Of a DNA stretch of 64,000 nucleotides, positions 44,231 through 51,292 are shown in pieces. This DNA comes from an uncultured Acetobacteraceae bacterium. Lineage in GTDB: Bacteria; Pseudomonadota; Alphaproteobacteria; Acetobacterales; Acetobacteraceae. The number at the start of each line of letters is the position of its first letter. Positions within the stretch are counted from its first letter, which is position 1. A model generated the notes under the pieces. The model was not told the DNA's origin, ran no database searches, and saw nothing but the letters and a program-made list of their open reading frames with translations. The position numbers and the translations under genes are program-made. The stretch is taken from contig CAIVPZ010000068.1 of NCBI GenBank assembly GCA_903907955.1, positions 1 through 64,000 of the forward strand. The letters are read 5' to 3'.

Positions 44231-45577
44231 ATGGACTGGATTGGCACCGCCCGCGGCCTGGTGCCGGTGCGCCGGACGATGCGGGTCGGCGTCACCGGCC
44301 TGGCGCGGGCCGGCAAGACGGCGCTGCTGACCTCGATCGCGGCCAATCTGCTGGCCGCCGGCGCCGGGCTGCCGGCGCTGCCCGCCCTTGCCGCGCGGCT
44401 GGCCGGGCGCAGCTTTCGCGTGGCGGTGGCGCCCGCCGGCGCCGAGGACCTGCCGCGCTTCGACACCGCCGCCCACCTCGCCGCGCTGGCCCGCGACCCG
44501 CCCTCCTGGCCGGCCCGCACCCGCACGGTCAGCGCCCTGGCGCTCAACCTGGAGATCGGCCAGTCCGGCCTGCTCGCCGCCCTGCCGCCGCAGCGGGTGC
44601 GGGTGGAACTGCTGGATTACCCGGGCGAATGGCTGCTCGACCTGCCGCTGCTCGGCCTGGGTTTCGGCGCCTGGTCGGCCGCGGCGCTGCGGCGCGTGCA
44701 GAACCGGCGCGAGGCGGCCGAATTCATGGCCTTCCTGCGCGCCCTGCCGGCCCGGCCGCCGGCCGACGAGGCGCTGGCGCGGGCCGGCCACCGGCTGTAC
44801 CGCGCCCTGCTGCACCGGCTGCGCGAGGAGACCGGGCTGTCGCTGCTGCAGCCCGGCCGTTTCCTCATGCCGGCGCCGGGGCCTGAGCCGCCCTGGCTGG
44901 AATTCTTCCCGCTGGCCGACGACAGCCCGCTGGCCTGCTTGTTGCGCGACCGCTACGACGCCTATGTGGGCGCGGTGCGCGAACAGCTCATGGACCCTTC
45001 CTTCGGCCGGGTGGACCGGCTGGTGGTGCTGGCCGATCTGCTCTCGGCCCTGCATGCCGGTCCGGCCGCCTTCGCCGATGCCACGGCGGCGCTGGCCGAA
45101 GTGGCGGAGGCGCTGCGCTGGAGCGGCTCCTCGCTGCTGCCGGACTGGCTGACCACGCTGCTTGGCTTCGGCATCACCCGCGTCGCCTTCGCCGCCACCA
45201 AGTCCGACCATGTGGCCGACCGCCAGCGCGGCAACCTCGCCGCCCTGGCCGCCGCGGTGACCCGCCTGCCGATGCGCAGCGGGTTGCGCACCGCCGCCTT
45301 TGCGGTCTCCGCCGTGCGTTGCACCGAGGATGTGGTATGGACGCTGCAAGGCCATCCGGTCTCGGCGGTGCGGGGCCGGGTGGTGGGGGCGGAGCGGGCC
45401 GGGCGGTCCTATCCGGGCGAGGTGCCGGACAAGCCGCCGGACGCCGCGTTCTGGACCCACCCTTTTCTCGCGCTGCCGGATTTCGAGCCGATCCGGCTGC
45501 CGCTGGGCGGCCGGGGGGGCGTGCCGCATTTGAACCTGGACGCACTGCTGGCATACCTGCTGGAGGATGTGCTGTGA
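44231..45577 (+). CDS. ycjX: YcjX-family P-loop protein (DUF463)
   Basis: A 448-aa predicted GTPase/ATPase of the YcjX family. Walker A is GLARAGKTALLTS near residue 24; a Walker B-like LLDYPGEWLLDLP follows near residue 138; the end, GGVPHLNLDALLAYLLED, is typical. In other proteobacteria ycjX-ycjF are part of a stress (phage-shock-linked) pair; the molecular role is unknown. It overlaps the ycjF-like gene by 4 bases. Confidence 0.9.
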   Translation: MDWIGTARGLVPVRRTMRVGVTGLARAGKTALLTSIAANLLAAGAGLPALPALAARLAGRSFRVAVAPAGAEDLPRFDTAAHLAALARDPPSWPARTRTVSALALNLEIGQSGLLAALPPQRVRVELLDYPGEWLLDLPLLGLGFGAWSAAALRRVQNRREAAEFMAFLRALPARPPADEALARAGHRLYRALLHRLREETGLSLLQPGRFLMPAPGPEPPWLEFFPLADDSPLACLLRDRYDAYVGAVREQLMDPSFGRVDRLVVLADLLSALHAGPAAFADATAALAEVAEALRWSGSSLLPDWLTTLLGFGITRVAFAATKSDHVADRQRGNLAALAAAVTRLPMRSGLRTAAFAVSAVRCTEDVVWTLQGHPVSAVRGRVVGAERAGRSYPGEVPDKPPDAAFWTHPFLALPDFEPIRLPLGGRGGVPHLNLDALLAYLLEDVL

Positions 45578-46434
45578 CCCGCTCCCGCATCACCCCGCGT
45601 TTCGAGCTGGAAGACACCCCGGTGGCGCGGATGGAACCCGAGCCGTTGCCGGTGGCCGAGGAACCGCGCGGCGGCATGGGCAGCGCCGGGCTGCTGCTGG
45701 CCGGGGCGACGATGCTGGGGCTTGGCCTGGCGGTGCTGTCGGCCGGCAATTTCGTCATCGACGAGTTCGCCCGTTCGCCGGTGCTGGGCTGGATGTCGCT
45801 CGCGGTGGCGGGCGGCGGGTTCGGCCTGATGGGGGCCGGGGCGTGGCGCGAGATCAACGGTCTGTTCGCCCTGAGCGAGGTGGACCACATCCGCGCCGGG
45901 CTGGAATCCGGCGAGCCGGTGCGCATCGCCCAGGCGGCGGTCGACTGGCTGAAGGAACTGCCGGAGGGGGCGGCGCTGCTGCCGGCGGTGCGGGCGATGA
46001 ACGATGCCGACGCCGTGCTGGCGCTGCTGCGCAGCCGGGTGGTGCCGGGGTTGCAACAGCGCGCCGACGCGCTGGGACGCACCGCGGCGATGCAGGTGTT
46101 CGCCGCCACCGCGGCGGTGCCTTCGCCGGCGCTGGACGCGCTGGTGGTGGGCTGGCGCGGCGTGCGGCTGGTGCGCCAGATCGCCGAGCTGCACGGGCTG
46201 CGCCCGGGAATGCTGGGGACGATGTCGCTGTTGCGGCGCACCGCGATGTCGGCGGCGGGGGTGGCGGCGGCGGACATGGCGATCGACGCGGCCGCCCGGG
46301 CGGTGCTGTCCAATCCGCTGTTGCAGCATCTGGCCGGTGACGTGGCCGGTGCGGGTGTGGCGGCCAGGCGCATGGTGGTGCTGGCGCGCGCCGCGGCGGC
46401 CGCCTGCAGCCCGCTGCCCCCGGGGCGCGCATAA
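45574..46434 (+). CDS. ycjF: YcjF-family membrane protein (DUF697)
   Basis: A 286-aa inner-membrane protein. Two transmembrane helices near the N-terminus (about 38-60 and 69-92) are followed by a cytoplasmic helical domain with the DUF697 pattern (DALVVGWRGVRLVRQIAELHGLRPGMLGT). Start is GTG at 45574, overlapping the ycjX stop. It follows ycjX as in the known pair, which supports the name. Confidence 0.85.
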   Translation: MTRSRITPRFELEDTPVARMEPEPLPVAEEPRGGMGSAGLLLAGATMLGLGLAVLSAGNFVIDEFARSPVLGWMSLAVAGGGFGLMGAGAWREINGLFALSEVDHIRAGLESGEPVRIAQAAVDWLKELPEGAALLPAVRAMNDADAVLALLRSRVVPGLQQRADALGRTAAMQVFAATAAVPSPALDALVVGWRGVRLVRQIAELHGLRPGMLGTMSLLRRTAMSAAGVAAADMAIDAAARAVLSNPLLQHLAGDVAGAGVAARRMVVLARAAAAACSPLPPGRA

Positions 46435-46439
46435 GGATG

Positions 46440-46487
46440 GGGTCCAGGGGTCCACCGACCCCTGGCGGGGGCGGGGCAGCGCCCCGC
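46440..46487. repeat. GC-rich tandem hairpins (family A, copy 4)
   Basis: After ycjF: CCAGGGGTC/GACCCCTGG with loop CACC (46444-46465) and GCGGGGC/GCCCCGC with loop AGC (46471-46487). Confidence 0.88.
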
Positions 46488-46544
46488 GCTTTGCTTCCTT
46501 CCTTCCTGTGCTACGGTCGTTTTCCCGTCCCCGAAGGAGTCAGC

Positions 46545-46982
46545 GTGTTCGATCACCCCGCCCTGGCCGGCACGCCGCTGGAGGCCGCTGACGAGGCGCT
46601 GATCGAGGCTGCCAGGGCGGTATTGCTGCGCCATTACCGGCCGCACTGGCACACCGTGGCGGCGGCGCTGCGCGGGGCAGACGGGCGAATCTGGACCGGC
46701 CTTCACCTGGGTGCGACGGTTGGCCGCCTGCAGGTCTGTGCCGAAGCGGTGGCGTTGGGCCGGGCGGTGCTGGAGGGCGACGGCAGCATCGCGGTTGCCG
46801 TGGCGGTGCGCCACCCCAAGCCGGAGGAGGAGGACCGCGACATCGCCGTGGTTTCGCCGTGCGGCGCCTGCCGCGACATGATCACCGACTTTGCGCCGGA
46901 CGCCTTTGTGATTGTGCCGGGGCCGGCGGGGCCGGTAAAACTGGCCGTCCGGGCGCTGCTGCCGCTGCCCTACCGGCGCTGA
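46545..46982 (+). CDS. cytidine deaminase-like zinc hydrolase
   Basis: A 145-aa protein of the cytidine deaminase fold. Zinc ligands and catalytic acid are visible as Cys65-Ala-Glu67 and PCGAC (Cys106, Cys109), the C-A-E / P-C-x2-C arrangement of cytidine and blasticidin-S deaminases. The usual substrate-binding N-terminal motif of cytidine deaminase is not clear, so the true substrate may be another base or nucleoside. Start is GTG at 46545 with AAGGAG 5 bases before it. Confidence 0.8.
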   Translation: MFDHPALAGTPLEAADEALIEAARAVLLRHYRPHWHTVAAALRGADGRIWTGLHLGATVGRLQVCAEAVALGRAVLEGDGSIAVAVAVRHPKPEEEDRDIAVVSPCGACRDMITDFAPDAFVIVPGPAGPVKLAVRALLPLPYRR

Positions 46983-47039
46983 GCATGCCGGGCTGTTGGC
47001 GGCGATGCGCCGGCGTCCGGCGTTATGCAGGGAGCCGGA

Positions 47040-47231
47040 ATGAAAAACCCTGGATGCCTGGAACAATTCCGGGGCGTGACGGTGTTCAACCTGCCTGGGG
47101 TTCCGCATAACCCATTGTGGTTATTTGGTTCTTCAGATGCCAGCCCGGCCCCGGCGGGGGGCTGGGACAGCCTTTCGGGGAAGTGGATGCCCTCAGGCAA
47201 AATTTTGCACGTTGGTCTGCTTTCGTGCTAA
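47040..47231 (+). CDS. possible small gene (63 aa), uncertain
   Basis: ATG at 47040 follows GGAG by 5 bases and opens a 63-codon frame rich in Gly, Pro, Trp and Ser (VPHNPLWLFGSSDASPAPAGG), with two cysteines. No family recognised and codon use is not strongly typical of the window. It is just upstream of the peptide cassette and on the same strand. It may be chance. Confidence 0.25.
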   Translation: MKNPGCLEQFRGVTVFNLPGVPHNPLWLFGSSDASPAPAGGWDSLSGKWMPSGKILHVGLLSC

Positions 47232-47323
47232 AACCAAATTATATGAGGCAAGCGCAATCGCATGTTTCGGGGGCTGCCGGCGTTCGCCTCGCGGTGGTGT
47301 CCGTTGACTTGCTCGCTGCATGA

Positions 47324-47343
47324 CGGACCGGGCGTCTGGTCCG
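47324..47343 (+). promoter_or_regulatory. hairpin 52 bases before the peptide gene
   Basis: CGGACC and GGTCCG form a perfect 6-bp stem with an 8-base loop in the presumed leader of the peptide gene. Too far from the start to hide the ribosome site. Role unknown; it could be an operator dyad. Confidence 0.35.
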
Positions 47344-47394
47344 GACGCAGGGTTGAGATGCGTAAGCCTATGAACTCCGGCGCGGAGCACGGTC

Positions 47395-47634
47395 ATGTCT
47401 GATAGCTCAGGTTCCGACCATTCACCGGCGAACCCGTCCCCGGCCCAGCCGCCTGGGGTCGGCAAGCGGCGGTTGCTGATCAAGGCTGCCTTGATCGGTT
47501 CGACGGTGCCGATCGTAACGACGATCAGCCGCTCCGCCTTGGCCGCAGAATGCAGCCCTTCTCAGCAGGCTTCCGCGGCGGTAAGTGGCAGAAACTGCAC
47601 GATGCCGAAACAGCCGCCGGATAAGATCAAGTGA
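47395..47634 (+). CDS. small peptide with twin-arginine-like signal; candidate substrate of the PqqD/kinase cassette
   Basis: A 79-aa protein. Residues 1-22 are hydrophilic, rich in Ser and Pro; KRRLLIK (24-30) followed by a hydrophobic stretch to about 45 and ALAA (48-51) look like a twin-arginine-type signal with a cleavage site, leaving a mature part of about 28 residues (52-79) with Cys53 and Cys68, five Ser, one Thr and a CSPS start. GGAG lies 7 bases before the ATG. It is 87 bases upstream of the PqqD-like gene and on the same strand. From the neighbours I infer that it is the modified precursor; the family itself is not characterised to my knowledge. Confidence 0.65.
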   Translation: MSDSSGSDHSPANPSPAQPPGVGKRRLLIKAALIGSTVPIVTTISRSALAAECSPSQQASAAVSGRNCTMPKQPPDKIK

Positions 47635-47721
47635 TTTTTACGTTTCGCCGTTTGGCGGACACGCGCGGCGGCGGCGGGTGGCGGTTGCCTTTTCATTGCA
47701 CTGGCGTGTTATTTGTTTCCC

Positions 47722-48021
47722 GTGGGTGATCAGGACATCGATACACGGACGTGGCGGTTGCTGGAGCCAGCGGGTCTGACATGGCGGTGCTGGGATGACG
47801 AATACATCGTTTTCCATTCCTGGTCAGGGATGACCCACTACCTCGATGCAACCGCTGGAGCGGTGTTCGAATTGCTGCTGGACCGTGCGGCGACGGTCCG
47901 CGGGTTGGCCACGTCGCTTGCGAACCTGGCCGATATGCCGGCGACCGACAGTCTCAGTGCCATGGTGCAGCAGGTGCTCGGCCGCTTCGATGCGGTGGGA
48001 CTCGCGGAGCCGATGCCCTGA
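47722..48021 (+). CDS. PqqD-like peptide-binding protein (HPr-rel-A system type)
   Basis: A 99-aa protein with the PqqD fold pattern: two short strands (WRCWDDEYIVFHSWSGMTHYLD), then helices (ATAGAVFELLLD) and a C-terminal winged part. PqqD-like domains bind the leader of a precursor peptide and present it to modifying enzymes. This version is the one I recall being named in connection with HprK-related kinase A. Start GTG at 47722 is uncertain (TTG at 47713 is also possible); neither has a clear ribosome site. Its TGA overlaps the ATG of the kinase gene by one base. Confidence 0.8.
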   Translation: MGDQDIDTRTWRLLEPAGLTWRCWDDEYIVFHSWSGMTHYLDATAGAVFELLLDRAATVRGLATSLANLADMPATDSLSAMVQQVLGRFDAVGLAEPMP

Positions 48022-48971
48022 TGCGGTCTGGGGTAACCCCGGACTCCGCGCTTCGAATGCAGTTCCGCACGCCTGGGGTGCGGCTGCTGGTGGCAGGGCT
48101 TTGCGTCAATATCCGCAGCGACGTGTCGGCAGTGATCGAGCAGTTCCTGCAGATGTATGTCGGCCACAAGCTCGAAGCGGGCGCGGGAAGCGATGATTTC
48201 CGGATCGATATTTCATACACCGACCCACTCCAGCGTCTGCTCAGGCGCAGGACCCGGCTTTTGATCGAGGACGACGCGCCTTTCCACCCGTTGCCCCATC
48301 GCCTCGCGTATATCTTGATCGAGGCGGGGCTGAACTGGTGCATCAGCGCGACCGCCTCCAATGTGGTCCTGCACGCGGGCGTCGTGGAGCGCGGCGGCGT
48401 GGCGGTTGTGCTGCCCGCGCCGTCCGGTTCCGGCAAGAGCACGCTCTGCGCCGCTCTGGTCACCCGCGGCTGGCGGCTGCTGTCGGACGAACTCGCCGTC
48501 CTCCGCCCGGCCGACGGCCGGCTGCAACCGGTTGCCCGGCCGATCTCGCTGAAAAACGAGTCGATTGCGCTGATTCGCCGGTGGGCGCCATCCGCCCATT
48601 TCAGTCCGGTGTTCACCGGAACGATCCGCGGCGACATCGCCTTTCTCCGCCCGCCCGCCGAGTCGGTCGCCCGGGCCGCGGAGACCGTCGCGCCGGCGCT
48701 GATCGTCTCGCCCGCCTACCAGGCCGCAGCGCCGGTGACGTTGCAGCCGCTGGGCAAGAGCGAAACATTCAGGCTGCTGGCCAGGAGTTGCATGGACTAC
48801 CACACCACGCAGCGCTGCGGCTTCGATACCCTCGCCCGGATGGTCGACTCCTGCGCGGCCTACCGGCTGTCGTACGGAACACTGGCGGAGGGCGTGGAGG
48901 CAATGGAGACACTGCTGGCACGGGCGCAAACCGGGCATGCGAATGGCCGTCCCGCGACAGCAACCGCTTAG
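48021..48971 (+). CDS. HprK-related kinase A
   Basis: A 316-aa protein related to the C-terminal kinase domain of HPr kinase/phosphorylase. Walker A is APSGSGKST (133-141), preceded by LHAG (His119) and followed by SDELAVLRP (155-163), the acidic metal/catalytic region. It lacks the HPr kinase N-terminal domain and there is no HPr or PTS gene here, so HPr is not the expected substrate. Relatives in lasso-peptide clusters phosphorylate a serine of the peptide; the small peptide two genes upstream is the natural candidate. Start and stop overlap both neighbours. Confidence 0.85.
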   Translation: MRSGVTPDSALRMQFRTPGVRLLVAGLCVNIRSDVSAVIEQFLQMYVGHKLEAGAGSDDFRIDISYTDPLQRLLRRRTRLLIEDDAPFHPLPHRLAYILIEAGLNWCISATASNVVLHAGVVERGGVAVVLPAPSGSGKSTLCAALVTRGWRLLSDELAVLRPADGRLQPVARPISLKNESIALIRRWAPSAHFSPVFTGTIRGDIAFLRPPAESVARAAETVAPALIVSPAYQAAAPVTLQPLGKSETFRLLARSCMDYHTTQRCGFDTLARMVDSCAAYRLSYGTLAEGVEAMETLLARAQTGHANGRPATATA

Positions 48972-49015
48972 TGGAGCGGCAGGACGATGCAGGCGGCACG
49001 CAAAGGCGGTCCCGC

Positions 49016-50116
49016 GTGACGGTCAATGGCGCCCCGGCAGCGGTGCTGCTGAACAGCCTGCGGGACCCGGCCTCGGTGACCTGTCTCGGCGCCGAAGCAC
49101 TCGATGACGTCGTGCACGCAGCCGGCCAGCACAGCCTGCTCGCCCGGTTGGAGCACGATCTCGCCGGTCCTGGCGTTCTCCCCGACCTGCCGGAGGCGGC
49201 GCGCCGGCAACTCGCCTGCGCCCGCATCCGCGCACAGGCCAACGCGGTGACCTTGCGCTTTGAGATCGACCGGGTGCGGCGCGCGCTGGCCGGCCTCGGC
49301 ACCAGGGTGCTGCTGCTCAAGGGAGGGGCCTACCTGTGGGCCGGCCTGCCCCCGGCACGCGGCCGGTTCTCCGTCGATCTGGATATCATGGTACCGCGCG
49401 CGGATATCGGGCGGGTCGAGCGGACGCTGATCGAGCAAGGCTGGCGGGCCGTCGAGATGAACAGCTACGACCAGCACTACTATCGCGACTGGATGCATGA
49501 AATTCCGCCGCTGGTGCATGGCGAGCGGGGGATTGCACTGGACGTGCACCATTCGATCTTCCCGCCGGTGAGCGGGATCGCGATCGACAGTGAAGCGCTG
49601 CTGGCCGATGCAACGCCGGTCGATGACGGGCTGTGGGTGCTCAGCCCCGCGGACATGGTGCTGCACGCGGCCACCCACCTGTTTCAGGAGAATCCGGCCG
49701 GCCATCTGCGCGACCTGATAGACCTGCATGACCTGCTGACCCTGTTTGGCCAGACTCCCGGGTTCTGGGAGCATTTGACCGCGCGGGCGCGGCGCCATGG
49801 TCTTGGCCGGCCCCTGTACTACAGCCTGCGCTACGCAACCGGCCTGATCGGTACGGCGGTTCCGGCTGCCGCCATGCAGCGGGCGGCAGCCGCCTTCGCC
49901 CCGAACGCCGTGCAGCTTCGCGTGATGGACTGGCTGGTGCGCACCGCGATCGTGGCCGCCTCGCCAGGACGGGCGGTGCGCGGCGGTGCCCTCGCCCGGT
50001 CGCTGCTGTTCGTTCGCAGCCACTGGATCAAGATGCCGCCGGCCACCCTGCTTGGTCATTCGGTGGTGAAATTTGCCCGGAGCCTGTGGGCGCGGCGCGC
50101 GGCCGGCAAGGCGTAA
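49016..50116 (+). CDS. family-5 nucleotidyltransferase of the cassette
   Basis: A 366-aa protein of the nucleotidyltransferase family 5 (NTP_transf_5) type. Seen: LLLKGGAYLWAGL (98-110) and RFSVDLDIMV (117-126) with Asp121 and Asp123 as metal ligands, then LDVHHSIFPP and LSPADMVLHAATHLFQE, typical of the family. It probably transfers a nucleotide or acts on a phosphorylated peptide, as partner of the kinase. GTG at 49016 has AAAGGCGG upstream; a GTG at 48971 overlapping the kinase stop is an alternative. Last gene of the cassette; hairpin repeats follow. Confidence 0.8.
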   Translation: MTVNGAPAAVLLNSLRDPASVTCLGAEALDDVVHAAGQHSLLARLEHDLAGPGVLPDLPEAARRQLACARIRAQANAVTLRFEIDRVRRALAGLGTRVLLLKGGAYLWAGLPPARGRFSVDLDIMVPRADIGRVERTLIEQGWRAVEMNSYDQHYYRDWMHEIPPLVHGERGIALDVHHSIFPPVSGIAIDSEALLADATPVDDGLWVLSPADMVLHAATHLFQENPAGHLRDLIDLHDLLTLFGQTPGFWEHLTARARRHGLGRPLYYSLRYATGLIGTAVPAAAMQRAAAAFAPNAVQLRVMDWLVRTAIVAASPGRAVRGGALARSLLFVRSHWIKMPPATLLGHSVVKFARSLWARRAAGKA

Positions 50117-50154
50117 TACCAACCGGCTGCCCCTGCACCCCATTGATATAAAAC

Positions 50155-50228
50155 GGTTCCAAGGGCGAAGCCCTTGGTGGAGGTCCAGGAGGCAAAGCCT
50201 CCTGGCGGGGTCCGGGGCGGCGCCCCGG
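50155..50228. repeat. GC-rich tandem hairpins (family A, copy 5)
   Basis: After the nucleotidyltransferase gene: CCAAGGGC/GCCCTTGG (loop GAA), CCAGGAGGC/GCCTCCTGG (loop AAA) and CCGGGGC/GCCCCGG (loop GGC). It closes the cassette against the convergent Sel1 gene. Confidence 0.9.
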
Positions 50229-50293
50229 AGAGGTCAGCCATTTCACCGGGTGGCATGACCCCACGGAACCGGCGCCTCCGCTGGCCGCGGCGT

Positions 50294-51127
50294 TCAGTCC
50301 GGCAGTTCCGGCATCGCCAGGCGCTGGGCCGCCCGCTCGTTGCCGGCAGCGGCGCCGCGCTCCAGCCATTGCCGCGCGATGGTGCGGCTCTGCGGCACGC
50401 CCTCGCCCATGTAGTATGCCTCGCCGATATCGGTCATCGCGTCGGTGTCGCCCGCCTCGGCGCCGCGGCGGTACCATTCCATCGCCAGGCGGTTGTTCTC
50501 CGTCACGCCGCGGCCCTCGGCATAAATCCGGCCGATCGCCGTCATGGCCTGTGCGTTGCCCGCGTCGGCGGCGCGGCGGAACCAGGACAGCGCGAGGGCG
50601 GGGTCCTGCGGGATGCCGGTGCCGTTCTGGATGAGCAGGCCGAGATGGTACTGCGCCTCGGCGTTGCCCTGTTCGCTGGCCCGCAGATACCAGCCGGCGG
50701 CAGCCTTGCGGTCCTGCAGCACGCCGGTGCCGCCGAGGTCGGTGATCCGCCCCAGCATGTACTGCGCCGTCGCATCGCCGCCCTCGGCGGCCGGGGTCAG
50801 CCAATGTGATGCGTCGGCGAAGTCGCGCTGCACGCCGATGCCGGTGAAATACATGCTGCCGAGCGCCACCTGTGCCTGGACGTCGCCCTGGCTGGCCGCC
50901 GGCACCAGCGCCGCCAGCGCCGCCTTCCAGTCGCGCTGGCGCAGCGCATCCATGCCGGCGGCGGAGAGGTCTGCCGCGGTGGGCGGCGGCGGGGCGGGCG
51001 GGGCCGCCGCGCTGAACAGCGAAGCGACCGACGCGCCGGTGGAATCGACCGCGTCGCACGCCTGCAGGAGCAGGGCGGCGCCCATCAGGAGCGGCACGGC
51101 GGCGGACAGGCGCGGATTTGCGGCCAC
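50294..51127 (-). CDS. Sel1-repeat lipoprotein
   Basis: A 277-aa protein with a lipoprotein signal: hydrophobic residues 9-21 and lipobox LQAC with Cys24. After an Ala/Pro-rich linker, about six Sel1 repeats of 36 residues run from about 65 to 265 (AQVALGSMYFTGIGV, AQYHLGLLIQNGTGI, AMTAIGRIYAEGRGV, AMTDIGEAYYMGEGV). Such repeats form solenoids for protein contacts, here anchored in a membrane of the periplasm. GTG start at 51127 with GAGGAG 9 bases before it. Confidence 0.87.
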   Translation of the reverse strand: MAANPRLSAAVPLLMGAALLLQACDAVDSTGASVASLFSAAAPPAPPPPTAADLSAAGMDALRQRDWKAALAALVPAASQGDVQAQVALGSMYFTGIGVQRDFADASHWLTPAAEGGDATAQYMLGRITDLGGTGVLQDRKAAAGWYLRASEQGNAEAQYHLGLLIQNGTGIPQDPALALSWFRRAADAGNAQAMTAIGRIYAEGRGVTENNRLAMEWYRRGAEAGDTDAMTDIGEAYYMGEGVPQSRTIARQWLERGAAAGNERAAQRLAMPELPD

Positions 51128-51292
51128 GGTGCGGACTCCTCGTTCAGACCGGGCAGGTTTACCGCCGGCCGGGTGGTCCCGCCAGCAGCGCCTGCGCTTC
51201 GGCGCTGCCGCCGCGGCCCGGCGTGACTCCGGTAAGGCGCTGCGCTACTTGACGGAACCGCTCCTTTCCCCGCGTCAGGATCACGCTGTCCC

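Larger units (their letters stand above)
46983..47394. other. 412-base region before the peptide cassette
   Basis: Less GC-rich than the neighbours, with AT-rich patches at 47095-47130 and 47195-47240. It holds one possible short gene (47040-47231), a hairpin at 47324-47343 and a weak promoter-like pair TTGCAC (47203-47208) and TAAAAC 18 bases later. It probably contains the promoter of the cassette that follows. Confidence 0.45.

Noticed and set aside
48021-48971. A true HPr kinase/phosphorylase controlling a PTS
   Set aside because: The N-terminal domain of HprK is missing, the P-loop surroundings differ, and there is no ptsH, manX or regulator gene nearby; the PqqD and nucleotidyltransferase neighbours point to peptide modification.
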